From Anaerolineae bacterium (GTDB taxonomy: Bacteria > Chloroflexota > Anaerolineae > Promineifilales > Promineifilaceae), in the NCBI GenBank assembly GCA_028277515.1, contig JANQGC010000295.1:1-13460 (forward strand): DNA of 13,460 nt, given 5' to 3'. The notes under the pieces are model-generated. The model saw nothing but the letters and a program-made list of their open reading frames with translations. It was not told the DNA's origin and ran no database searches. Shown here piece after piece: positions 1 through 6,664 of the stretch (positions are counted from its first letter, which is position 1; each line of letters opens with the position of its first letter). The position numbers and the translations under genes were made by a program.

Positions 1-1
1 A

Positions 2-556
2 GAAGCCGGCCGGTTCCTGGGCCAGTACGCGTTGGATCAAGGCTGGGACCCGGCTGAGACCGAATTGCTGCTAGTCTGGACGCCCGATGTGCCGGTGCAC
101 CAGGCTCGCGCTGAAGGAGCGACAGAAGGGGTGCGAGAGTTGTTTGATGTTCCGGACGAGAACATCCATGATATCCCCCACAAGGATTTCAGCGATGTGT
201 TACCCAATGTAACGACCTGGGCGACGGGGAATCCGGAGGCCAAGCATGTCATTTGCTTTGGTCACAGCGACCAACCTGGAGTCGATTGTGGACTTGCTTT
301 GGAACAGGCAGGACTAGTGGGTAATGCAGCAGCGGTAAGTCTGGGGGCTTCTACCGAGGCGTTGGTGGAACTGCGAACGCGGAGTGATGACGAGTCGATT
401 TTCAAAGCAACCATCTCATTTTTCCCAGAACGATATGGCCAATATCTCGTACCGGCCATGGTCGATATGATCGAAGGCAACCAGGTGCCGGATGAAATCA
501 TTCCGGCCGTCTCTCCCGTTACGCGTGAAAATGTTGACGAGTTATACCCTGAATAA
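2..556 (+). CDS. Sugar ABC transporter substrate-binding protein, C-terminal part (5' end outside window)
   Basis: Open from the first bases of the window (frame starting at base 2) to TAA at 554-556, so 184 residues of a longer protein are visible. The TTG at 32 is internal and not a start. The visible part looks like the C-terminal lobe of a periplasmic-binding fold (type 1, ribose/galactose-binding class): a beta-strand motif ICFGHSDQPG around the sugar-binding/hinge region, an alternating alpha/beta pattern, and the ending VTRENVDELYPE, which closely resembles the C-termini of CUT2 sugar-binding proteins. It would deliver a sugar to the permease and ATPase encoded next. A 166-bp gap with strong hairpins separates it from the ATPase gene, an arrangement often seen where the binding protein is made in excess. 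The sugar cannot be told from the sequence; the mutarotase downstream hints at a deoxy-sugar or similar aldose. Confidence 0.8.
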   Translation, partial: EAGRFLGQYALDQGWDPAETELLLVWTPDVPVHQARAEGATEGVRELFDVPDENIHDIPHKDFSDVLPNVTTWATGNPEAKHVICFGHSDQPGVDCGLALEQAGLVGNAAAVSLGASTEALVELRTRSDDESIFKATISFFPERYGQYLVPAMVDMIEGNQVPDEIIPAVSPVTRENVDELYPE

Positions 557-588
557 CCGGGAGACGAATTAGTATCGAAGATAAGGTC

Positions 589-619
589 TGATTCGTTCGT
601 GCTTAGCGCGGACGAATCA
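589..619 (+). other. Strong intercistronic hairpin after the binding-protein gene
   Basis: A 14-bp stem (589-602 with 606-619, two G-U pairs) closes a three-base TTA loop. No T-run follows directly, so it is less likely a simple intrinsic terminator than an RNA-stability or attenuation element between the binding-protein gene and the transporter genes. Stem pairing was checked base by hand. Confidence 0.6.
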
Positions 620-625
620 AACCTG

Positions 626-653
626 GCCAGGTTTTGGTATGTCAAAGCCTGGC
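626..653 (+). other. Second hairpin, overlapping a 16-bp palindrome
   Basis: GCCAGGTTTT (626-635) can pair with AAAGCCTGGC (644-653), one T-G pair, around an 8-base loop. Its left arm also belongs to the perfect palindrome AAACCTGGCCAGGTTT (619-634), so alternative folds are possible. Together with the 589-619 hairpin it fills most of the gap before the ATPase gene. Confidence 0.45.
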
Positions 654-722
654 ATGAATGTTAAATAAATCAACAATTATGGACTGCAAGCAGCAACGGC
701 GAGAGGCGAGGAATCTTAATAA

Positions 723-1484
723 ATGCAACCAGTGATCTCGATGCGCAAGGTCTCAAAAGCCTTCGGCCATGTGCAGGCGCTAGTAGATATCGATCTTGAT
801 ATTTATCCGGGAGAAGTCCTGGGTTTGTTGGGGGATAATGGTGCTGGAAAGTCAACCCTAATCAAGATACTATCTGGTGTCTACAGCGCGGATGAGGGCC
901 AGTTTATTTACGATGGTAATCCAACCCAAATAGATAGTCCTAACGAAGCTCAGGCTTTAGGGATTGCCACCGTATACCAGGATCTTTCATTGGTCGAAAC
1001 ACGACCTGTGGCTCACAATATTTTTCTCGGACGAGAGCCGCGAAAATGGGGCATAATCCTGGATCGTCGACGGATGGAGCGTGATGCCCGCGAATTGCTT
1101 GAACAGTTGAATATTAACCTGCCTTCGGTCACAGTCGATGTCGAAGTTCTATCAGGTGGCCAGCGGCAAGCTGTTGCGGTTTCAAGGGCGATTGCGCAAG
1201 GAGGCGACCTCTTATTATTAGATGAACCAACAGCCGCGCTTGGCGTCGAACAGACCGAGCAGGTTCACCAACTGATGCAAGATATGAAAGCTCGCGGGAC
1301 CTCCGTGATTATTATCACCCATGATCTGAGCGATATATTGGATATCACCGACAAAATTGCAGTGCTGCGACAGGGACGCCTATGGGCATATACAGAATCA
1401 TCTTCTACAACAACAAATGAGATCATTGGGTGGATCACCGGTGCATTGCCATCCCAAACTCAGAAAGATGGTGACCTCACATGA
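723..1484 (+). CDS. Sugar ABC importer ATP-binding protein, single ABC domain (CUT2, FrcA-like)
   Basis: A 253-residue ATPase that would power sugar uptake with the adjoining permease. The motifs are complete: Walker A GDNGAGKST (Lys43), signature LSGGQRQ (143-149), Walker B LLLLDEP with catalytic Glu168, and switch His200 in ITHD. Most CUT2 ATPases (RbsA, XylG, MglA) carry two fused ABC domains and are about 500 residues long; this one has a single domain, as in the FrcA type, and would act as a homodimer. The start ATG at 723 follows a purine-rich GAGGCGAGG segment. Its stop overlaps the permease start by 4 bases (ATGA at 1481-1484), so the two are translationally coupled. Family assignment is firm; substrate is unknown. 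Confidence 0.9.
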   Translation: MQPVISMRKVSKAFGHVQALVDIDLDIYPGEVLGLLGDNGAGKSTLIKILSGVYSADEGQFIYDGNPTQIDSPNEAQALGIATVYQDLSLVETRPVAHNIFLGREPRKWGIILDRRRMERDARELLEQLNINLPSVTVDVEVLSGGQRQAVAVSRAIAQGGDLLLLDEPTAALGVEQTEQVHQLMQDMKARGTSVIIITHDLSDILDITDKIAVLRQGRLWAYTESSSTTTNEIIGWITGALPSQTQKDGDLT

Positions 1485-2434
1485 TCAAATCCTTTTTCAA
1501 GAAACAAGTTGATTGGACCATACTGGGGCTACTCGTTACCCTGTTTTTGATGGTGGTCTTATTCTCTGCATTGTCGCCATATTTCTTGTCTACACGGAAT
1601 GCGCTTAACATTGGGCAGGCGATTTCTATTCGAGGTCTTGTCGCCATTGGCTTAACTATTGTGATGATCAGCGGTGGTCTTGATCTCTCAATTGCGGCCG
1701 TTGCGGCCGTTGCCGGTATGGTTGCCGCTTCACTGATTAATTCTGAGGTAAACGGTATGGCGGCCGGTGGCGTAGCACTCATTGCCGCAGCTATACTTGG
1801 CTTAATCAATGCTTTTATCATCGTGAAACTACGTATCAATCCCATCATTGCTACTCTGGGGACTCTCCTGTTATTCCGCGGCCTGGCATTCGTGGTCAGT
1901 AGTGGTGACAATATCGTCATTGGGGTAAATACATGGAGTGTTCTGGGTCGAGGCTCCTTTCTGGGAATTCCGGTATCACTTATTGTTTATCTGACCATTC
2001 TTATTATTGGCCTGTTGTTCATGCGATCTACCGTTACGGGTAACTATATCTATGCTATTGGCGGCAATACTGAGGCTTGCCGTAATGTTGGCATCGGGGT
2101 GGATCGCGTCCGTGCCGGTACTTATGTTTTCAGTGCTATGATTGCGGGTTTGGCTGGTTTGGCCATCATGTCCCAGGGCGGCACGGCAACGCCTAATGCG
2201 TTGAATGGCGCTGAACTTGACATTATAGCGGCCGTTCTTTTAGGCGGTATCGCTCTGACGGGTGGGCGCGGCACCCTTGTTGGTACTTTCCTGGGAACCT
2301 TAATTATCGGGGTCATCAACAATGGGCTAATCTTGACCGGTGTACAAATTTACTGGCAGATGGTCGTCCGCGGCCTGATCTTAATCATTGCCGTTGCTTT
2401 GGATAGTTTCCGTCGGGGAGGCGGTTACCGCTAA
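1481..2434 (+). CDS. Sugar ABC importer permease (RbsC/FrcC family)
   Basis: A 317-residue, very hydrophobic membrane protein with about 8-10 membrane spans. It carries the hallmarks of the CUT2 permease family: GLTIVMISGGLDLSIAA near residue 60, GGNTEACRNVGI in the middle (the cytoplasmic loop contacting the ATPase), and a Gly-rich LLGGIALTGGRGTLVGT stretch followed by the terminal spans. It forms the sugar channel as a homodimer. The start ATG overlaps the ATPase stop by 4 bases. A terminator-like hairpin follows directly, so the importer genes probably form a unit ending here, with readthrough into the mutarotase possible. Confidence 0.92.
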   Translation: MIKSFFKKQVDWTILGLLVTLFLMVVLFSALSPYFLSTRNALNIGQAISIRGLVAIGLTIVMISGGLDLSIAAVAAVAGMVAASLINSEVNGMAAGGVALIAAAILGLINAFIIVKLRINPIIATLGTLLLFRGLAFVVSSGDNIVIGVNTWSVLGRGSFLGIPVSLIVYLTILIIGLLFMRSTVTGNYIYAIGGNTEACRNVGIGVDRVRAGTYVFSAMIAGLAGLAIMSQGGTATPNALNGAELDIIAAVLLGGIALTGGRGTLVGTFLGTLIIGVINNGLILTGVQIYWQMVVRGLILIIAVALDSFRRGGGYR

Positions 2435-2441
2435 TAACGGT

Positions 2442-2468
2442 CAGATCTACTTTTTTTGATCTGTTTTT
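2442..2468 (+). terminator. Rho-independent terminator candidate after the permease
   Basis: CAGATC (2442-2447) pairs with GATCTG (2458-2463) around a T-rich 10-base loop, followed by TTTTT (2464-2468). The 6-bp stem is weak, so termination may be partial, allowing some transcription into the mutarotase gene 45 bp further on. Confidence 0.55.
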
Positions 2469-2512
2469 CATCCAGATTTAAATTCCTGTGAAATCTCTTG
2501 GAGAGTAGTGTT

Positions 2513-3163
2513 ATGCTCCGGATAGCCACTTACATGTCCGTTAAGCCAGGTATGGAAGAACATTATCGGGAAGAGCATCGAGCCATCTGGCCAGAAGTGG
2601 TAGCCGGTATCAGCAGTTTTGGCATTAGAAATTACAGCATATTCATGCTAGGTCGTGAGCTTTATTCGTACTTTGAAGTAGACGACCTGCAAAAAACCAT
2701 AGATTTGGCTGCTGCCGACCCAGATAACCAGGCCTGGCAAAAGCATATGGCCGGTTTTTTTGAGGTCGGGCCGGGAATTGGTGAGGGGACTCCCGTCATC
2801 CCAAATGAACTGGTTCACGCCGATGGATATCAAAGCTCGGTCAAGTCTAGAAATCGGGTCGCTGCCCTGATGCAAATTAAAGCAGGTCAAGAGGAAGCTT
2901 ATGTCGCAGCCCTCAACAACTCCTGGCCTGATCTCCAGGAAAGCATCGAAAACGCGAAGATCACAGCTTATACTATTTTTATGATTGAACGTCGGTTGTT
3001 TTCGGTTTTCCAGGTAGAAGACTTTGATCAAGCTATGAGGACTCTAACGGCCGATCAAAACTACAGGTGTTGGCAGGCTAAAATAGCTCATATGATAGAT
3101 GATCTCTCGAAAGTTCATGAGGGAAAAATAGTGTACCTGGAAGAAATCTTTCACCTCGATTGA
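2513..3163 (+). CDS. Fused double-domain RhaM-type sugar mutarotase
   Basis: A 216-residue protein made of two L-rhamnose-mutarotase (RhaM, about 104 residues) folds in tandem, roughly residues 1-104 and 114-216. RhaM interconverts alpha and beta anomers of a free sugar as it enters catabolism. Domain 1 keeps the family motif EHYREEHRAIWPE with Tyr18 and His22, the numbering of the catalytic pair in E. coli RhaM, plus a Trp near residue 75. Domain 2 aligns as EAYVAALNNSWPD: Tyr130 is kept but Leu134 replaces the catalytic His, so it is probably inactive and structural. Canonical RhaM is a homodimer of single domains; this looks like a covalent pseudo-dimer. I chose ATG 2513 (after TTGGAGAG) over an in-frame TTG at 2498 because the protein then starts like RhaM. 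It sits just after the sugar importer, fitting a role on the imported sugar. The exact sugar is not known. Confidence 0.82.
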   Translation: MLRIATYMSVKPGMEEHYREEHRAIWPEVVAGISSFGIRNYSIFMLGRELYSYFEVDDLQKTIDLAAADPDNQAWQKHMAGFFEVGPGIGEGTPVIPNELVHADGYQSSVKSRNRVAALMQIKAGQEEAYVAALNNSWPDLQESIENAKITAYTIFMIERRLFSVFQVEDFDQAMRTLTADQNYRCWQAKIAHMIDDLSKVHEGKIVYLEEIFHLD

Positions 3164-3182
3164 TGGATAGGGTACGGATATT

Positions 3183-3239
3183 ATGAATGCAAATCCTGAT
3201 TTCGGCCGCATTGACTTAAGTGATAACAAAAGGGTGTGA
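3183..3239 (+). other. 18-codon open frame just upstream of the amidohydrolase
   Basis: ATG at 3183 to TGA at 3237-3239, in a different frame from the amidohydrolase and overlapping its alternative GTG start. The peptide begins MNANPDFGRIDLSDNKRV. A weak AGGGTACGG lies upstream. It could be a leader peptide, the remnant of the start of a lost gene, or chance. Confidence 0.2.
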
Positions 3240-3255
3240 ACTAGATTCCTCAAAC

Positions 3256-4623
3256 ATGATTCAAAACAACATAGCTACACCAATAGCGGAAGAATATGCA
3301 CTGATTGACGCGAAACTATTTGATTCCCGTTCGGGAACACTTCTATCAGATAAGGCGATTTGGGTGCGCAAGGGCCTTATTAAGGCTGTCTGCCCACCGG
3401 CCGGCTTACCATCGGATTTGCCCAGGTTGGCATTTTCAGGTCACACTGTTCTACCTGGGTTCATTGATGTACATGCGCATACAGAAGAGTGGCATGCACC
3501 TCTCTTCCTGGCCAAGGGGGTCACGACCGTCCGGGATCTTGGCTGTGAGCTAGAATCGATCCTGGATCGGCGTACACGTTGGTCATTTGCCGAGGCTTTG
3601 GCGCCTCGTTTAATTTGTACAGGCCCGGTTTTAGATTCTCCAGGCAACACCTGGTCCGAAGTAACGCGAATCGTTCGCAATCCGGCCGAAGCACGCCTAG
3701 CCGTCGATACGCTTGTGGGCCGTGGTGTGGATCAGATCAAAACTTATGCACTGCTCGATCTGCCAACCTACCAGGCTATCGTGGATCAGGCCCACCAGCA
3801 TGGAAAGCGTGTAATTTCCCATCTGGGCAAACATGTGAATGCACGCCTGGCCATCAAAGCTGGCGTAGATGAAATAGAACATCTTAGCGGTGTATCCGAA
3901 GCATTATGGTGGGAGAAGAATGAAGCCGGCGATCATTGGGAATGGATGCAATTTTGGTCAGAGATCGATCGTACCCGTATGGCAGCCCTCATCGATCTGA
4001 TTGTCGAGCAAAATACCAGGATGGCCATTACGAGATTGGTTTGGTTAAGATTGGCCAGTGGCTGGGATCCGCGCCACCATGACCACCCCCAAATGGCCTA
4101 TGTACCCGGCCCATTGTTGAAATTCTGGGACCAATTCCTACCCCAACAAGAACAAAGCCGGGAGTATCCCAAGAATATCCAGGTGCCAACAAAACAGGAT
4201 CGCCTCCAAATGGTGGCAGGTATGGCCATTTTTACAACCGAATTAATAAAGTGTGGTGCCCGGATCCTGGTTGGAACCGATGTGCCCTTCCTTTACTTAA
4301 TACCTGGATTCAGCTTTCATGATGAAATGTGGGCGCTGCTTGAGTGTGGAGCCAATGAATCAGGCGTACTCCAGGCGGCGACACTTTATGGTGCAGAAGC
4401 CTTGGAAATCGATCACCTGGTTGGTTCTATCGAAGCCGGAATGATCGCTGATTTGGTTATTGTCCGAGGCAACCCGTTGGAAGATATGTGTGACCTGGAA
4501 CAGATTGTCGCCGTCGTTCGAGATGGTTGCTGGCATGATCCACAAGAATTGCTTTCCAAAGCAAAAACCTATGCAGAGACGGTGACAGAAACTCAAACAA
4601 AACGATTCAATCAGATCTACTAA
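3256..4623 (+). CDS. Metal-dependent amidohydrolase (imidazolonepropionase/Xaa-Pro-dipeptidase-like)
   Basis: A 455-residue TIM-barrel amidohydrolase with the expected order of parts: an N-terminal beta-sandwich piece (YALIDAKLFDSRSG), the GFIDVHAHTEEW metal motif (His73, His75), a probable carboxylated lysine in IKTYA (Lys162), His189 in ISHLG, His209 in EIEHLSG, and Asp342 in LVGTDVP. The C-terminal end IADLVIVRGNPLEDM is the usual return to the small beta domain. Such enzymes hydrolyse amide, ester or lactone bonds with one or two metal ions. A GTG at 3220 is an in-frame alternative start (467 residues); neither start has a good ribosome-binding site. I prefer ATG 3256. A 15-bp gap separates it from the MBL-fold gene, so they are very likely co-transcribed. 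Substrate unknown; context suggests catabolism of the imported compound. Confidence 0.85.
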   Translation: MIQNNIATPIAEEYALIDAKLFDSRSGTLLSDKAIWVRKGLIKAVCPPAGLPSDLPRLAFSGHTVLPGFIDVHAHTEEWHAPLFLAKGVTTVRDLGCELESILDRRTRWSFAEALAPRLICTGPVLDSPGNTWSEVTRIVRNPAEARLAVDTLVGRGVDQIKTYALLDLPTYQAIVDQAHQHGKRVISHLGKHVNARLAIKAGVDEIEHLSGVSEALWWEKNEAGDHWEWMQFWSEIDRTRMAALIDLIVEQNTRMAITRLVWLRLASGWDPRHHDHPQMAYVPGPLLKFWDQFLPQQEQSREYPKNIQVPTKQDRLQMVAGMAIFTTELIKCGARILVGTDVPFLYLIPGFSFHDEMWALLECGANESGVLQAATLYGAEALEIDHLVGSIEAGMIADLVIVRGNPLEDMCDLEQIVAVVRDGCWHDPQELLSKAKTYAETVTETQTKRFNQIY

Positions 4624-4638
4624 AAAGGAAGGCGATGG

Positions 4639-5424
4639 ATGAGCGCAACTCAAATACGATTCTTAGGAATTGCAGCTTTTGAGATCATCAATTCTAGCGG
4701 TCAGGTCATTCTTATTGATCCCTGTCTTGGTGATAACCCGGTAAGCCCGGTGCAGGTCGATAGTCTAGAACGCGTCGATTTACTGCTTGTCACCCACCTG
4801 GCTATTGATCATCTTGGGGATGCGGCCGCGATTTCACAAAAGTTTAGTTGCCCGGTTGTCTGCGGGCCGGAAGTAGCTGTTTATTTGACGCAGCAGGGTG
4901 CCGACCCAGCCCTCATGCGCCCGGTAACATGGGGGGGACAGAAGAAACCCCAAGGTATTCGCGTTCGTGCGGTGGAAAGTCACCATACATCCTTCCGCCA
5001 GGCGCCAGACGGCCAGTACCTTTCGGGTCCCCCATTGGGCTTCATCCTATACGCCGATCCGGATGTTCGTATCTATCATTCGGGTGACAGCGCCATTTTT
5101 AGCGATATGAAACTGATAGGCGAACTTTACCGTCCTAATATTGGTCTATTATGTGCCTGCGATCTGGAACAAGAATTCCTGCAATCATTAGGCCTGGTCG
5201 ATCATTATGGTAACGAGATGAACGGTGACGAAGGTGCCCTGGCGGCTATCTGGTTGGGACTTGAGCACGCTATTATTTGTCATTATTTAAGGCCGGAAGG
5301 ACGAGAGGATGTGCGAAAATTTTTCAACATTCTGAATAGCCGGCATTCTGATGAGCGCCCGCTGATTAAACCGCTGGCCATGAATCCAGGCGAAACGTTT
5401 GAATACCATGTGAGAGACGGGTGA
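4639..5424 (+). CDS. Metallo-beta-lactamase-fold hydrolase (UlaG/UPF0173-like)
   Basis: A 261-residue MBL-fold protein. It begins with the strand pattern IRFLGIAAFEI...VILIDPCLG typical of the UlaG/UPF0173 group, followed by the metal loop THLAIDHLGD (residues 52-61), the ESHHT segment (113-117), and HSGDSA with Asp150. UlaG is an L-ascorbate-6-phosphate lactonase, so a lactone or phosphoester hydrolase role in sugar catabolism is plausible. Unusually, the HxHxDH motif reads HLAIDH: Ala55 stands where the second metal-binding His is expected, so metal binding may be altered. GGAAGG at 4627-4632 lies 6 bases before ATG 4639, which decides this start over an out-of-frame ATG at 4635. It closely follows the amidohydrolase gene and ends the catabolic cluster. 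Confidence 0.82.
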   Translation: MSATQIRFLGIAAFEIINSSGQVILIDPCLGDNPVSPVQVDSLERVDLLLVTHLAIDHLGDAAAISQKFSCPVVCGPEVAVYLTQQGADPALMRPVTWGGQKKPQGIRVRAVESHHTSFRQAPDGQYLSGPPLGFILYADPDVRIYHSGDSAIFSDMKLIGELYRPNIGLLCACDLEQEFLQSLGLVDHYGNEMNGDEGALAAIWLGLEHAIICHYLRPEGREDVRKFFNILNSRHSDERPLIKPLAMNPGETFEYHVRDG

Positions 5425-5479
5425 ACCGAGGCGATTTTTATCTAAATTGGTTTGTTACCGAATAAGCGTTTAACTATAA

Positions 5480-5494
5480 GTCAACATTGTTGAC
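5480..5494 (+). promoter_or_regulatory. 15-bp palindrome, operator-like
   Basis: GTCAACATTGTTGAC is a perfect inverted repeat (7-1-7). It lies 74 bp before the truncated CMD copy. It shares the GTCAAC...GTTGAC half-sites with the larger palindrome at 10410-10436, which suggests the same regulator, though the half-sites are 3 bases apart here and 1 base apart there. Confidence 0.4.
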
Positions 5495-5507
5495 GCACAC
5501 TCCAATT

Positions 5508-5796
5508 GCAAACTGGCTCTTGACATCTAGCAGTTGTACTTGATGCCCAATTAGAGGTTTAAAAATCTATGCCGCTGATGCGACTGCTAGAGGAAAGTGA
5601 GACATCTGAGCAAGTGCGAAAAATCTTCAAGGTTGCCGTTCGGCGCCAACGCAAGGTTTTTGGTCTTGACGAGCCGGCTTATCTGTGGCGCTCAATGGCA
5701 AGATTGCCCGACTACCTGGAGGCGAATTTCGACCGCTTGCGGGCTATTATGCTCCGTTCAAAGTTACCCCCTTCTATGCGTGAAGCAATTGCTTCT
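5508..5796 (+). repeat. Repeat copy A (289 bp): promoter region and 5' end of the CMD gene
   Basis: Direct repeat of 10361-10701. It begins at GCAAACTGGCTCTTGAC and ends just after the perfect palindrome GAAGCAATTGCTTC. By eye the coding part differs at 14 of 228 positions (about 94% identity). The non-coding part is nearly identical apart from a 52-bp segment missing here, which in copy B holds the -10 box and the operator. Confidence 0.9.
5569..5796 (+). pseudogene. Truncated N-terminal fragment of an AhpD/CMD-family gene
   Basis: The first 76 codons match the N-terminus of the CMD-family gene at 10474 (MPLMRLLEESETS...PSMREAIAS). The match then stops abruptly at 5796, just before the helix carrying the CxxC-type redox motif. 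The frame runs on to TAG at 5890-5892 through unrelated, low-complexity residues that do not look like a domain, so the redox centre is absent and the product cannot be active. The AGAGG ribosome-binding site is kept, but the promoter -10 region present in copy B is missing. Only 3 of 14 differences to copy B change an amino acid (Glu/Asp, Val/Ile, Pro/Ser), so both sequences evolved as working protein genes until a fairly recent truncation. Confidence 0.8.
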
Positions 5797-5898
5797 ATGG
5801 ATAACAATAATATCCCGTGTTGCGCATCGCGCAATAAACGATCTCGTTGTTTCAGGCTTGTCAACAAGAATGCCGCGCACCCATGCACCTAGCGCATC

Positions 5899-5928
5899 TT
5901 GCAAAAACAATATTCCGTAATGTAAGAT
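5899..5928 (+). promoter_or_regulatory. Possible promoter of the two-component operon
   Basis: TTGCAA (5899-5904) and TAAGAT (5923-5928) are 18 bases apart, a moderate match to sigma-70 -35/-10 boxes, about 37 bp before the response-regulator start. It lies in the 169-bp stretch between the truncated CMD copy and the regulator gene, where I see no other gene. Confidence 0.35.
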
Positions 5929-5965
5929 ACAACTGTCACGACTTGTATGAGTCCAAGGTTGAAAG

Positions 5966-6664
5966 ATGACGATCATCTTGTTGATTGAAGATGCGGTTGA
6001 TTTAGCCAATGCGATTCGGCGCGAGCTGGAAACAAATGGTTTTAATGTGAGGCATGCCCTTGATGGCCTGTCCGGTTTACAGTTGTTCAAGAAAGAAGCG
6101 CCCGATCTCGTCATACTGGATTGGATGCTGCCAGAGTTGAGTGGGTTGGATCTCTTGCGTGCAATACGTGCAGACTCAGTTGTGCCCATTCTCATGTTGA
6201 CCGCTCGCCATGAGGAAGCCGACCGGGTCATCGGCCTGGAACTAGGCGCCGACGACTATATGATCAAACCGTTCAGTATGCGCGAATTGACCGCACGCGT
6301 GCGCGCCCTGCTGCGTCGCCTGGAGCATGTGGAGCAGATACTAGCCCAAGATCGCGCTCAGCAGGCAACGCCAATTTCCTATGGCCTGCTCAACTTGATC
6401 CCTCATACTTATCAAGCTCGCCTGAACGGCCGCGCGATCCATCTCACGCGCATCGAATTCGATTTATTGTATTTGCTGATGCGTAATCCTGGACGGGCGT
6501 TTAGCCGTACCTATTTGCTTGATACCGTCTGGGGAGAAGATTATGTAACTGGTGATCGCTCAGTTGACAATACGATTCTGCGTTTACGCAAAAAACTAGG
6601 CGCAATGGGTGAGGCAATCGAGACAGTCTGGGGTGTTGGTTACCGGTTGCGAGGGGAAGAATGA
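5966..6664 (+). CDS. OmpR/PhoB-family response regulator
   Basis: A 232-residue DNA-binding regulator. The receiver domain (about 1-115) has the acidic pair Glu8-Asp9, phospho-acceptor Asp52 in LDWMLPE, Thr79 in LTARH and Lys101 in MIKPF. The C-terminal winged-helix domain (about 135-230) ends in the typical VDNTILRLRKKLG...ETVWGVGYRL. It is phosphorylated by the histidine kinase encoded next, whose start overlaps its stop (ATGA at 6661-6664). The 11-bp direct repeats at 8219-8273, before the ABC genes, are the probable binding site, since this family binds tandem direct repeats with that period. The specific signal is unknown. Confidence 0.93.
   Translation: MTIILLIEDAVDLANAIRRELETNGFNVRHALDGLSGLQLFKKEAPDLVILDWMLPELSGLDLLRAIRADSVVPILMLTARHEEADRVIGLELGADDYMIKPFSMRELTARVRALLRRLEHVEQILAQDRAQQATPISYGLLNLIPHTYQARLNGRAIHLTRIEFDLLYLLMRNPGRAFSRTYLLDTVWGEDYVTGDRSVDNTILRLRKKLGAMGEAIETVWGVGYRLRGEE

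Noticed and set aside
5797..5892. A real C-terminal part of the truncated CMD copy
   Set aside because: After 5796 the translation (MDNNNIPCCASRNKRS...) has no likeness to a CMD domain and differs fully from copy B, so it is run-on reading of unrelated DNA.
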